DNA from: Lentzea albidocapillata subsp. violacea
GTDB taxonomy: Bacteria; Actinomycetota; Actinomycetes; Mycobacteriales; Pseudonocardiaceae
Reading direction: 5' to 3'
Length of the DNA: 64,000 bases
Assembly (NCBI RefSeq): GCF_900100275.1
Contig: NZ_FNET01000002.1
Coordinates: 248,001 to 312,000, forward strand
Below are positions 51,353 to 60,267 of this stretch, in pieces; within the stretch, counting starts at the first letter, position 1, and each line of letters starts with the position of its first letter. A model generated the notes under the pieces. The model had not been told where the DNA came from. It searched no databases and saw only the letters and a program-made list of their open reading frames with translations. Position numbers and translations under genes: made by a program.

Positions 51353-52513
51353 TCAGGCCGGCGGCGCCAGCACCACCACCGAGTTGTGGCCGCCCATGCC
51401 GAGCGACGACTTGACCGTGAGGCCGGCGCGCAACGGCGTCGGCCCGTCCAGCAGTCGCGGGTGCGCCGGTGCGACGACCGGTGAGGCCGGGATCATTCCC
51501 GTGTCGTACGCCATCGCCGTCACCGCGACCTCGATCGCCGACGCCGCGCCCTGGCAGTGCCCCGTCAGCGGTTTCACGGAGTAGATGCCGGTGTCCGGGC
51601 CGAAGAGCCGGTCCAGCACCGCCGCTTCGGCGGTGTCGCACTGCGCCGTGCCCGGACCGTGCGCGTTCAGGTAGCGCACGTCGGCCGCGCTCACCCCCGC
51701 GTTGTCGAGCGCGTCGGTGAAGCAGGCGGTGACCTGGTCGAGCCGCGGATCGATCGACGTCACGTGGTACGCGTCGTGAGACATCGCGCCACCGAGCGTG
51801 AGCGCGTAAGGGTTGGTCGCATTGCGCGAGAGTACGAACGCCACGGACGCCTCACCCATCACGAAACCCCTGCTGCCCTCCTGGAACGGGCGGCAGGCGT
51901 CGAGCGGCTCCGCGTCCACGATGGCCACTCCCAGGCGGACGAAGTGGGAGACGTTCTCCGGGGTGAGCGACAGATCTGTCGCGACGAACACCACATCGTC
52001 GACGATTCCCGCGTCCAGCCAGGCTTTCGCCGTGATCAGTCCGGCGTTGCCCGACGCGCACATCGCCGAGACGTTCATGGCGGGGCCGTGGAAACCGTAT
52101 TCCTGCATGAACGTCGACATCGGCGTGGACGGCATTAACGCCAAGTAGTCGTGCACCGGTAACTCGCCACCGCGCGTGACGTAGAAGTCGCGCCACAGGT
52201 CCACTTCGCCCAGCACGACCGCGTGCAGCAGCCCGACCCTCCGGCCCGGACGCCAGCCGCGAGCACCCGCGTCGTCGATGGCCTCCCTGGCGGCGGCTCG
52301 CATGGCCCGCGCGAACCGGCTCGGCCCGTCGACCGGGTCACCGCCCTGCGCGACGTACGCGGCCCAGACCGTGTCGCCCGGGAACCGGTTCAGTTCCGGG
52401 ACGATCGACGCGGCGGGTTTGCCGCTCATCAGTCCGTCCCAGAGCGACCGGCGGTTCCACCCGTAGGCGCTGACCACGCCGATTCCACAAATGCCCATGC
52501 TTTGCGCGACCAT
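51353..52513 (-). CDS. Stand-alone beta-ketoacyl synthase, 386 aa
   Basis: Thiolase-fold condensing enzyme: NVSAMCASGNAGLITAKAWL contains the nucleophile Cys, LNAHGPGTAQCDTAEAAVLD and LTGHCQGAASAIEVAVTAM carry the two histidines. GGHNSVVVL at the end is typical. The closest relatives by motif are KAS II-type synthases used in secondary metabolism. No acyl carrier protein, ketoreductase or chain-length factor gene is nearby. ATG 52513 follows GGGGGAG; an in-frame ATG ten codons earlier is less likely. Confidence 0.87.
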   Translation of the reverse strand: MVAQSMGICGIGVVSAYGWNRRSLWDGLMSGKPAASIVPELNRFPGDTVWAAYVAQGGDPVDGPSRFARAMRAAAREAIDDAGARGWRPGRRVGLLHAVVLGEVDLWRDFYVTRGGELPVHDYLALMPSTPMSTFMQEYGFHGPAMNVSAMCASGNAGLITAKAWLDAGIVDDVVFVATDLSLTPENVSHFVRLGVAIVDAEPLDACRPFQEGSRGFVMGEASVAFVLSRNATNPYALTLGGAMSHDAYHVTSIDPRLDQVTACFTDALDNAGVSAADVRYLNAHGPGTAQCDTAEAAVLDRLFGPDTGIYSVKPLTGHCQGAASAIEVAVTAMAYDTGMIPASPVVAPAHPRLLDGPTPLRAGLTVKSSLGMGGHNSVVVLAPPA

Positions 52514-52555
52514 ATCCAGCTCCCCCAGACTGAGGGCCGACACCTCTGCGGAGAA

Positions 52556-52610
52556 GGATAACGGTGTAAACCGGCTTGCGAAACGGTGCTCAACCGTCCA
52601 CAGTGGACTG
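52556..52610 (-). promoter_or_regulatory. Putative ketosynthase promoter region, weakly like the heptose element
   Basis: On the minus strand CGTTTCGCAAGCCG leads to GTTATCC and then the ribosome site. It shares CGTTTC and AAGCCG with copy B of the heptose promoter but with different spacing. The 11-bp word TCCACAGTGGA lies just upstream (52597-52607). The match is weak and may reflect a common promoter type. Confidence 0.25.
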
Positions 52611-52749
52611 TCAGAAGCGAACCCTGATCATCGGGCGCTCCCGGCGACCGGATATAACGGCTCACCATGTTCACGCCAGACGGATGCGGCTCTGGTCGAG
52701 TGTGTAGTAGGACTTCACAGTGCCAACACCCGGATCTGGGGGCCGAGAC

Positions 52750-55455
52750 GTGAGTGGCCTGATCGGAGACGCCGGTTTCGACCAGGAACTGCTGGTCGAG
52801 CTCGCGCTCTCGGTCGGTGCCGCCGTCGTGTGGTGGCTGGACCTCGACGCCGGCGAGCTCGGCTGGATGCCCGGCCTCGACGCGGTCATCGGCGTGCCCG
52901 GCGCGGACGAGGCCACCGTGCGTGTCCGGCTGGCCGAGCTGACCGCCCCGCTGCACGTGGCCACGAAGGCGGCGGCGTGGCAGGACTTCGAGCTGGAACA
53001 GCCCCTCGAGACCCCGATCGGCACGCGCTGGCTCCAGTTCCGCGCCCGCGTCTCGACCCACGAGTCCGTCCGTGCCCTGGTCGGTGTCGTCGCCGACGTG
53101 ACCCGGCGGCACGTCCAGCAGCAGGAGCTCGCGGACCTCGCCGACCGCTACCGGCTGCTCGTGGACCTCGCTCCGGAGGCGATCGTGGTGCACGAGGCGG
53201 GCCTGCTGGTGTACGCGAACCCGGCGGCGGTCCAGTTCGTGCGGGCACGGTCCGAGTCCGACGTGATCGGGCGTCCGATCACCGACTTCGTGCATCCGGA
53301 CTCACAGCCGGACATGATCGGGCGGATCTCGAAGCTGACCGAGCCGGGCGCGACCAGCGACCCGGCCGACGCCGTGCTGGTCCGGTTCGACGGCGGCACC
53401 ACCGACATCGAGTCGGTCTCCGTGCGCACGACCTGGGAGGGCCGGCCGGCGTTCCAGGTGATCATGCGGGACGTCACCGAGCAGAAGGCGGCCGCGGCGG
53501 CCCTGCGCTACCAGGCCGCGCTCGCCGCACACGTCAGCGACGCGCTCATCGCGACCACCTCCGACGGTGTCGTGACGAGCTGGAACCGCAGCGCGGAGAA
53601 CGTCTACGGCCGGCGCGCGGCCGAGGCGATCGGGCGGTCCATCGGCGAGGTGGTGGGTGCGCCGCTGGACCCGCTGGAGGTGCTGGACGCGGGAGGCGTG
53701 GTGCACGCGGTGCACCGGCGCTCCGACGGCGGCGCGCTGGCGGTGCGGGTGTCGGTCGCCCGGATGGACGACGGCTACGTGCTGATCTGCGCGGACGAGA
53801 CAGCGCGCCGGCGGGCCGAGCACCACTTCACCTCCGTGGTCGCGGCCATCGAGGAGGGCGTGCTGGTCGTCGGCGCCACCGGTCTCGTCGAGTCCGTGAA
53901 CCCCGCCGCCGAACGGATCCTCGGCGTGCGCGCGCAGGACGCGATCGGCCAGCCCGCGTCGCTGGCCGAACTGCACGACGAGTCCGGGCAGCCGATTCCG
54001 CGCGCTCAGTACGCGTCGGCCATCACCCGTGCCACCGGCAAGGCGCAGCACGGCCGGATCCTGCGCTCGCTGCGGCCCGACGGCACCCACGTCTGGCTGT
54101 CGCTGAGCGCCCGCGCGCTGAGCCAGGACGGGATGACGCCCTCGGCGACGGTCATCTCGTTCACCGACATCACCGAGCGCCGCATGATCGACAGCCAGCT
54201 GGAGCACGAGGCGACGCACGACGCGTTGACAGGCCTGTGCAACCGCACGGTGACGATCAACCGCCTCAGCCCCGCCGCCAGGGCCCACCGGTCGGGGCTC
54301 ACCGCGGTGCTGTTCATCGACCTGGACAAGTTCAAGGTCATCAACGACTCCCTCGGCCACAGCGCGGGCGACGAGGTGCTGCGCGTCGTCGGGTCGAGGC
54401 TGAGCCGCAGCTCTCGCCGCGGCGACGTCGTGGGCAGGCTCGGCGGTGACGAGTTCACCGTCATCGCCTACGGCGTGACCGGTCCGGACGAGGCGACCTC
54501 CCTCGCCGACCACGTCCGCGCCGAGCTCAACCGCCCGATCTCCGTGGACGGCAGGAAACTGCACGTGGACGCGAGCGTCGGCATCGTCCTCGCCGAACCG
54601 GGAGACCCGCGCGACGGCGCCGACCTGCTCCGCGACGCCGACCTGGCGATGTACCACGCGAAGACGAGGGGCCGGGGCCGCATCGCGTTCTTCGACGTCG
54701 AACTGCGCGACCGCATCCAGCGCAGGCTGCAGCTGGAACAGGACCTCCGCACCGCACCCCTGAGCGACGAGCTGTGGGTCGCCTACCAGCCCATCGTCGA
54801 CCTCCGCACGGACGAGCGCACCGCCGTCGAGGGCCTGCTGCGCTGGACGCACCCGCGCTACGGCCTGATCTCCCCGATGGAGTTCATCACGCTCGCCGAG
54901 GAGAGCGACCTGATCAACATCGTCGGCGCCCACATGCTGCACACCGCCACCCGCGAGATCGCCGACCTGGCACCGGGCCTGGAATTGACCGTGAACCTGT
55001 CGGCCCGCCAGCTCGACGACCCGTGGCTGGTGTCCGCAATCCGCCACGCCACCCACAAGGCGGGGCTGGACCCCAGCGCGTTGTGCCTGGAGATCACCGA
55101 AAGCGCCCTGACCCGCGACCCGGCCCTGGCCGCCCGCACCCTCGCGGCGTTGCGCGACCTCGGTGTGCGGCTGGCGATCGACGACTTCGGCACCGGCTAC
55201 TCGTCACTCGCGCAGCTGCTCACCCTGCCGCTGGACACGCTCAAGATCGACCGTTCCTTCACGACGGGGCTGGGCCGCTCCGACGAGGCGGAGGCGATCG
55301 TCACGAGCATCATCGCCATGGCGCACGCGGTCGACATGACCGTGATCGCCGAGGGGGTGGAGCAGGTGGAACAGCTGGAGATCCTGCGGACGCTCGGGTG
55401 TGATCAGGCGCAGGGGTTTCTGCTGGGCAGGCCGGTGCCGCTGGCGGACCTGTGA
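52750..55455 (+). CDS. PAS-GGDEF-EAL cyclic-di-GMP protein, 901 aa
   Basis: Four N-terminal PAS-type sensor regions (residues about 1-135, 135-250, 250-365, 365-490; e.g. RYRLLVDLAPEAIVVHEAG, HVSDALIATTSDGVVTSWNR) are followed by a GGDEF domain with an intact GRLGGDEFTV (about residue 565) and LFIDLDKFKVINDSLGHSAG. An EAL domain begins VAYQPIVDL (about residue 675), with EGL in place of EAL but intact EITESAL, DDFGTGYSSLAQL, KIDRSF and EGVEQ. Both synthesis and breakdown of c-di-GMP are possible. No membrane span. GTG 52750 is preferred; GTG 52720 would add ten residues. Confidence 0.9.
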   Translation: MSGLIGDAGFDQELLVELALSVGAAVVWWLDLDAGELGWMPGLDAVIGVPGADEATVRVRLAELTAPLHVATKAAAWQDFELEQPLETPIGTRWLQFRARVSTHESVRALVGVVADVTRRHVQQQELADLADRYRLLVDLAPEAIVVHEAGLLVYANPAAVQFVRARSESDVIGRPITDFVHPDSQPDMIGRISKLTEPGATSDPADAVLVRFDGGTTDIESVSVRTTWEGRPAFQVIMRDVTEQKAAAAALRYQAALAAHVSDALIATTSDGVVTSWNRSAENVYGRRAAEAIGRSIGEVVGAPLDPLEVLDAGGVVHAVHRRSDGGALAVRVSVARMDDGYVLICADETARRRAEHHFTSVVAAIEEGVLVVGATGLVESVNPAAERILGVRAQDAIGQPASLAELHDESGQPIPRAQYASAITRATGKAQHGRILRSLRPDGTHVWLSLSARALSQDGMTPSATVISFTDITERRMIDSQLEHEATHDALTGLCNRTVTINRLSPAARAHRSGLTAVLFIDLDKFKVINDSLGHSAGDEVLRVVGSRLSRSSRRGDVVGRLGGDEFTVIAYGVTGPDEATSLADHVRAELNRPISVDGRKLHVDASVGIVLAEPGDPRDGADLLRDADLAMYHAKTRGRGRIAFFDVELRDRIQRRLQLEQDLRTAPLSDELWVAYQPIVDLRTDERTAVEGLLRWTHPRYGLISPMEFITLAEESDLINIVGAHMLHTATREIADLAPGLELTVNLSARQLDDPWLVSAIRHATHKAGLDPSALCLEITESALTRDPALAARTLAALRDLGVRLAIDDFGTGYSSLAQLLTLPLDTLKIDRSFTTGLGRSDEAEAIVTSIIAMAHAVDMTVIAEGVEQVEQLEILRTLGCDQAQGFLLGRPVPLADL

Positions 55456-55467
55456 CCGCCCTGATGC

Positions 55468-56607
55468 CTACCGGGCAGCAAACGGACCGGCGAACGCGTA
55501 CTGCGCGAAGCGCTCCCCGATCAGCTCGTGCGTGGCCGTGTCGGGGTGCAGGGCGTCGGGCAGCGGGTGCGTGACGGCGTCCTGCTCGCCGTAGAGGCGC
55601 GTGCCGTCCAGGTAGTGCAGGTTCGGGTCGTCCTCGCGGCGTTCGGCCAGCGACGCGAGCGCCTCGCGGATGATCCGCAACGTCAGCTGCGGCGTGTCGC
55701 CGTGCGGACCGGTGGCGGTGAAGACGATCCTGCCCGCGTCGAGCGCCTCCAGGTCCATGCCGCCCGGTCCCGGTGTGTCCTCGTAGGTGCCGCAGAAGAT
55801 GGGCGACATCAGCACGAGCGGTGTGCGTGGATGGCCGTCGCGGATCGTGTCCAGGAAGCCGTGCACGGCCGGCACGAACGCCCGCAGCCGCATGACGTCG
55901 AAGTTCACGACGTTGATGCCGAACTTGACGCTGATCAGGTCGGCGGGGCGGTCCCGCATCACCCGCGCGACGAACGGGTCGACCAGCGCGCTGCCGCCGA
56001 AGCCGAGGTTGTGCAGCTCTACCTCACCGCGGCGCGCGGCGACCGCGGGCCAGGTGCGGGCCGGCGTGGCCGCGTTGGACCCGCTGCTGATGGAACTGCC
56101 GTGGTGCAACCAGATTCGGCGGTCCGAGCCGGCCGGACGCACCGGGGCGTCCGTGCGCAGCGCGACCAGGTCCACCGTCTCGTTGTGAGGCAACCAGATC
56201 TCGACGACCTTGTCGCCGGCGGCGAGATCGGCGAACCGTGCGGTGAACGCCGGGCCCTCGTGGAACTCGCGTGCACCTGTCCGCACGTCGAGCTCGGCGT
56301 GGTCGCCACCGTCGAGTTCCTCGCTGGCGACCAGTTCTCCGTCGACCACCAGATCGACGCTGCCGCGCGGGCGCTCGACGCCGCGGTAGGAGACCGCGCT
56401 CGGGTGCAGGACCAGCTCGATCGTGCGGGCCTCGGTGGCCATCACCACGCGCACGCCGGAAGGCCTGCTCTCCGCGGTCATCAGCTGTGGATCCGGGAAG
56501 CGCTCGCGCACCCAGGCAGGCAGACGATGCGGGCGCACGCCACGTGCCGTGGCTTCCAGTTCGGCGGCGCCGCGTACGAGCTCGTCGGTCAGCGGTGTGG
56601 TGATCAT
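55468..56607 (-). CDS. SGNH/GDSL-type hydrolase with N-terminal beta domain, 379 aa
   Basis: The C-terminal two-thirds is an SGNH hydrolase: WLHHGSSISSGSN holds the GDSL-like serine, FGGSALVDPFVARV the Gly block, SVKFGINVVNF the Asn block, and ALHPDTATHELIGERFAQ the Asp-x2-His-like end. The N-terminal 170 residues are a beta domain (VVMATEARTIELVLHPSAVS, GSVDLVVDGELV) as in carbohydrate esterase-type relatives. No signal peptide. The ATG overlaps the stop of the HxlR gene. Probably an intracellular deacetylase or esterase under HxlR control. Confidence 0.82.
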   Translation of the reverse strand: MITTPLTDELVRGAAELEATARGVRPHRLPAWVRERFPDPQLMTAESRPSGVRVVMATEARTIELVLHPSAVSYRGVERPRGSVDLVVDGELVASEELDGGDHAELDVRTGAREFHEGPAFTARFADLAAGDKVVEIWLPHNETVDLVALRTDAPVRPAGSDRRIWLHHGSSISSGSNAATPARTWPAVAARRGEVELHNLGFGGSALVDPFVARVMRDRPADLISVKFGINVVNFDVMRLRAFVPAVHGFLDTIRDGHPRTPLVLMSPIFCGTYEDTPGPGGMDLEALDAGRIVFTATGPHGDTPQLTLRIIREALASLAERREDDPNLHYLDGTRLYGEQDAVTHPLPDALHPDTATHELIGERFAQYAFAGPFAAR

Positions 56608-56921
56608 GTGCCCACAATGCTCGCACCGGTGCGGGCGGCGCGCTCGACACCCCAGTCGTAGAGGGCCTGCAGGGCGGGTCCGAGGCTGCGACCCTCGCCG
56701 GTGAGCGAGTACTCGACGTGCGGAGGCACCTCGGCCCGTGCCACCAGGCCCGACTCCTGCAGCTCGCGCAGCCGCTGCACGAACATCTTCTCGCTGATCC
56801 CGGGCACCTTGCGGCGCAGCTCGCCGTAGTGGTGCGGCCGTTGCTTCAGGTGCGCGAGGATCACCGCGCGCCACTTGCCGCCGATGACGTCGAGGGCCAG
56901 CTCGACCGGGCAGTTGTACAT
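56604..56921 (-). CDS. HxlR family transcriptional regulator, 105 aa
   Basis: MYNCPVELALDVIGGKWRAV then ILAHLKQRPHHYGELRRKVP, with GISEKMFVQRLRELQESGLV and EVPPHVEYSLTGEGRSLGP, is a textbook HxlR winged helix with the N-terminal Cys. It overlaps the SGNH gene start by 4 bases, so it should control that gene, and it is divergent from the globin gene. AAGTGCGTACTT at about 56939-56950 in the gap is a candidate operator. Confidence 0.9.
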   Translation of the reverse strand: MYNCPVELALDVIGGKWRAVILAHLKQRPHHYGELRRKVPGISEKMFVQRLRELQESGLVARAEVPPHVEYSLTGEGRSLGPALQALYDWGVERAARTGASIVGT

Positions 56922-56983
56922 CGGCGCTCCTCACCAGAAAGTGCGTACTTGCCGGGCGTTCCGCGTGCTGCTGGAGTGGCGTC

Positions 56984-57457
56984 GTGATCAACGACCAGTC
57001 AACACCTTCTCTCTACACGTGGGCCGGGGGCGCGGAGGCGCTGCTCCGGCTGACCGAGGCGTTCTACCGGAAGGTCGCGGACGACGCGCTGCTCGCGCCG
57101 GTGTTCGCCGGCATGGACCCCGGCCACGCGCGGTACGTGGCGCTGTGGCTCGGCGAGGTGTTCGGCGGGCCGGCCGCGTACACCGAGGAGCGCGGCGGCT
57201 ACGAGTTCATGCTCTCCCAGCACCTCGGCCGGGCCATCACCGAGGAGCAGCGCCGCCGCTGGCTGAACCTGATCATGGACGCGGCGGACGAGGTGGCGCT
57301 GCCCGGCGATCCGGAGTTCCGCGCCGCGTTCGTGTCCTACCTGGAGTGGGGCACCCGGCTCGCGGTGCAGAACTCCGCGACAGACGCCACGCCGTACCAC
57401 GGGGCACCGGTGCCGAAGTGGGGCTGGGGCGTGGCGCCGCCGTACATCGCTCCCTGA
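56984..57457 (+). CDS. Group II truncated hemoglobin-like protein, 157 aa
   Basis: LYTWAGGAEALLRLTEAFYR then KVADDALLAPVFAGMDPGHA, with ERGGYEFMLSQHLGRAITEE and RRRWLNLIMDAADEVALPGD, matches the TrHbO-like fold: His in SQHLGR is the proximal candidate and Trp in RRRWLN the conserved G8 residue. Such proteins bind oxygen or NO. GTG 56984 is the start. It shares its divergent promoter region with HxlR. Confidence 0.88.
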   Translation: MINDQSTPSLYTWAGGAEALLRLTEAFYRKVADDALLAPVFAGMDPGHARYVALWLGEVFGGPAAYTEERGGYEFMLSQHLGRAITEEQRRRWLNLIMDAADEVALPGDPEFRAAFVSYLEWGTRLAVQNSATDATPYHGAPVPKWGWGVAPPYIAP

Positions 57458-57511
57458 GCCTTCCCGTGGCCAGCACCACACCGCGCTGACAGCACCTTCG
57501 TGAGACAGTTT

Positions 57512-57539
57512 GTTCAGAACGTGACACTTCGTTCAGAAC
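57512..57539 (+). promoter_or_regulatory. Two direct copies of the palindrome GTTCAGAAC
   Basis: GTTCAGAAC occurs at 57512-57520 and 57531-57539, 19 bases apart start to start, just before the ribosome site (57541-57545) and GTG 57552. Each copy is itself a GTTC-n-GAAC palindrome. Likely autoregulatory operator of the YheO-type regulator. Confidence 0.6.
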
Positions 57540-57551
57540 AGGAGGTCGGGT

Positions 57552-58202
57552 GTGCCGGACAACACCGCGGACGCCGTGTTCGCCGCACTGGTACCCGTGC
57601 TCGACGGCATCGCGGCGACCTTCGGCCGCAGTTGCGAGGTCGTGCTGCACGACTACCGCGACCCGGAACGGTCGGTCGTCGCGGTCGCGGGCTCGGTCAC
57701 CGGCCGCGCGCCAGGGGACGCGATGAGCGAGATCGGCCTGCGGGTGCTGGGTGCGGGAGCCGAGGCCGGCAACGAGGTCGGCTACCTCACCCGCGCGCAG
57801 GACGGGCGGGTGCTCAAGTGCACGACGCTGCCGTTGCGTGACGTCGACGGGACGCTCATCGGCGCGTTGTGCATCAACATCGACATGTCGGCCATCAACC
57901 GCGCCACCGGCGTGCTGTCGGACCTGCTCGGGTTGTCGGCGGCGCAGGAGGTCAGCGCGACGACGAACTTCTCCGGCGACCTGGACCAGGTGGTCGAATC
58001 GCTGATCGAGCGAGCCGAACGCGCGCACGCGGTGCCCGTGGCGGCACTGGGGCGCGACGAACGGCTGGTGCTCGTCCGGTCGCTGAACGAGGCCGGGGTG
58101 TTCAGCCTGCGTGGCGCACCCGCCCGCATCGCGAAGCGGCTCGGCATCTCCCGCACCGGCCTCTACAACGACCTCGCCGAACTCCGGAAGGACCAGCCGT
58201 GA
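57552..58202 (+). CDS. YheO-type PAS plus HTH transcriptional regulator, 216 aa
   Basis: The N-terminal YheO-type PAS domain has FAALVPVLDGIAATFGRSCE, VVLHDYRDP and GALCINIDMSAINRAT. The C-terminal HTH_22 helix-turn-helix is APARIAKRLGISRTGLYNDL. The GGAGG site and GTG 57552 fit. The stop overlaps the start of the next gene, so regulator and enzymes form one operon; a direct-repeat operator lies upstream. Related proteins regulate amino-acid catabolic genes. Confidence 0.85.
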   Translation: MPDNTADAVFAALVPVLDGIAATFGRSCEVVLHDYRDPERSVVAVAGSVTGRAPGDAMSEIGLRVLGAGAEAGNEVGYLTRAQDGRVLKCTTLPLRDVDGTLIGALCINIDMSAINRATGVLSDLLGLSAAQEVSATTNFSGDLDQVVESLIERAERAHAVPVAALGRDERLVLVRSLNEAGVFSLRGAPARIAKRLGISRTGLYNDLAELRKDQP

Positions 58203-59119
58203 CCACCTTCATCAGTGAAGCCGAGTCGGCGGCGCTCGTCGACGACGACCTGGCGCTGGAGGCGGCGCGGGAGGCGTTCCTCGCCGCCGGGACGGGATCT
58301 TCGTTCCCGGTCGTGATTGGGCGTTCCTCCTTGCCGCACACCAGGTTCACCCTCAAGTCCGGTTCCGCGGGCGAGCTCGTCGGCGTGAAGATCGGCAGTT
58401 TCTGGCCGGACAACACCGATCTCCCGCGCCACAGTTCCACGATCGTGCTGCTCGACCCGGCCACCGGGCGGCTCAGCGCCGTGGTCGAGGCGGCGGCCGC
58501 CAACGCCTACCGCACGGCCGCCGCCGACGCGTTGGCCGTGCACACGCTGGCACGCAACGATTCCCGCACGCTGACCATCATCGGCACCGGACACCAGGCA
58601 CTGCACGAGGTGCGCGCTGTCAGCCGGGTTCGGCCGATCGAACGAGTACTCGTCGTCGGCCGCCGCGCTGACGCGGCACTGGAGTTCGCCGCCGCCGTGA
58701 CCGCGCAGACCGCTCTGCCTGCCGAACCCGCCGACGCCGAGGCAGGAGTCGCCGCTGCGGACGTGCTCGTCACCGCCACCACGGCCCGGCAGGCGTTGTT
58801 CGACGCAAGCTGGGTCGCACCGGGCACGCACATCTCGGCCATGGGCGCGGACGGTCCGGGCAAGCAGGAACTGCCCGTCGCGCTGTACGGCCGCGCATCA
58901 CTGTTCTGCGACCTGCCGGAACAGTCCCGTGCGATCGGCGAGTTCCAGCACGCCGAGTCCGCCACGCCCGTCGCGCTCGGGGCGGTGCTCGCCGGTGACG
59001 CCACGGGCCGGACGTCACCCGAGGAGATCACGGTGTTCGACAGCTCCGGCTTCGCCCTGCAGGACCTCACCCTGGCCGCCGCCCTGCTGCGCCGCCTCCC
59101 GTCAGGAGCATCCCAGTGA
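58199..59119 (+). CDS. Ornithine cyclodeaminase/mu-crystallin family protein, 306 aa
   Basis: FTLKSGSAGELVGVKIGSF carries the substrate Lys region, and LTIIGTGHQALHEVRAVSRV is the NAD-binding site with GTG. Family members are ornithine cyclodeaminases, ketimine reductases or iminosuccinate reductase (BhcD). GTG 58199 overlaps the regulator stop (GTGA). The neighbour belongs to the same fold family as BhcC aldolases, so an imine or hydroxy-amino-acid role is more likely than ornithine. This is inference. Confidence 0.85.
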   Translation: MTTFISEAESAALVDDDLALEAAREAFLAAGTGSSFPVVIGRSSLPHTRFTLKSGSAGELVGVKIGSFWPDNTDLPRHSSTIVLLDPATGRLSAVVEAAAANAYRTAAADALAVHTLARNDSRTLTIIGTGHQALHEVRAVSRVRPIERVLVVGRRADAALEFAAAVTAQTALPAEPADAEAGVAAADVLVTATTARQALFDASWVAPGTHISAMGADGPGKQELPVALYGRASLFCDLPEQSRAIGEFQHAESATPVALGAVLAGDATGRTSPEEITVFDSSGFALQDLTLAAALLRRLPSGASQ

Positions 59120-60204
59120 CCACTGTGGACACCCCGTTCGCCGTGCTGGACACCGACCGGCTGGACCGCAACGCGGCAAGGCTGCGCGACCACCTGGCCG
59201 CACTCGGCGTCCCGCTCCGCCTGCACGTCAAGACGTCCAAGTCCGTCGAGGTCGCGCGGCGCGTGCACGCGGGCGGGCCGATCACCGTGTCGACGCTCGC
59301 CGAGGCCGAGTACTTCGCCGACGCCGGCTACCGGGACGTCCTGTACGCCGTCGGCATCGATCCGCACAAGCTGCCGCGTGTCGCCACGCTTCTCCGCCGT
59401 GGGGTGCACCTGACCGTACTGCTCGACTCGCTCGCGCAGGCCGAGGCCGTGACCTCGTTCGCCCGCAAGGAGAACCTGCGCCTCCCGGCGTTGATCGAGA
59501 TCGACTGCGACGGGCACCGAGGCGGCGTCGCGGTCACCGATGCCGCGCTACCCGAGATCGGCCGCGCCCTCGGCGACCACCTCGCCGGTGTGCTCACCCA
59601 CGCGGGCGAGTCCTACTTCGCTTACACACCAGAGGCTCTGCACCAGGCCGCACAGAACGAACGCGACACCGCCGTCGCCGCGGCCACGGTCCTGCGTGCC
59701 GCCGGCCTCCCGTGCGAGATCGTCAGCGTCGGCTCCACCCCCACCGCCCACGCCGCGACGGACCTGACCGGCGTCACCGAGGTCCGCGCGGGCAACTACG
59801 TCTTCTTCGACCTCGTCATGGCGGGCATCGGCGTCTGCACCACCGACGACCTCGCCCTCACCGTGGCCGTCACGGTGATCGGTCACCAGCGCGACAGGAA
59901 CTGGGTGATCACCGACGGAGGCTGGATGGCGACCTCGCGGGACCGGGGCACGCAGGCGCAGGCGGTGGACCAGGGCTACGGCCTGGTCGCCGACGCCGGC
60001 GGCACGCTGATCCCCGGCCTCGTCATGATCGGGGCGAGCCAGGAACACGGCGTCCTGAGCACGCGGGACGGCGCGCCGGTACCTGACCTGCCGATCGGCA
60101 CGCGGCTGCGGATCCTGCCCAACCACGCCTGCGCGACGGCCGCCCAGCACGACCGCTACCACGTCGTCGGCGGCGAGATCTGGACCCGTCATCGCGGCTG
60201 GTGA
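59116..60204 (+). CDS. D-threonine aldolase / D-serine dehydratase-like PLP protein, 362 aa
   Basis: Fold-type III PLP enzyme: VPLRLHVKTSKSVEVARRVH gives the PLP-lysine region (R-x-H-x-K-T-x-K), LIEIDCDGHRGGV and LTHAGESYFAY follow, and the C-terminal NHACATAAQHD is the metal site (His and Cys). It would act on a D-beta-hydroxy amino acid, as aldolase or dehydratase. GTG 59116 overlaps the cyclodeaminase stop. Third gene of the YheO-controlled operon. Confidence 0.88.
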   Translation: MTTVDTPFAVLDTDRLDRNAARLRDHLAALGVPLRLHVKTSKSVEVARRVHAGGPITVSTLAEAEYFADAGYRDVLYAVGIDPHKLPRVATLLRRGVHLTVLLDSLAQAEAVTSFARKENLRLPALIEIDCDGHRGGVAVTDAALPEIGRALGDHLAGVLTHAGESYFAYTPEALHQAAQNERDTAVAAATVLRAAGLPCEIVSVGSTPTAHAATDLTGVTEVRAGNYVFFDLVMAGIGVCTTDDLALTVAVTVIGHQRDRNWVITDGGWMATSRDRGTQAQAVDQGYGLVADAGGTLIPGLVMIGASQEHGVLSTRDGAPVPDLPIGTRLRILPNHACATAAQHDRYHVVGGEIWTRHRGW

Positions 60205-60267
60205 CGCATCGCGCAAACGCGACGTCCAAGGCGGAACCGGAGAAGCGGTCACGGCGCCTCTGGCACG

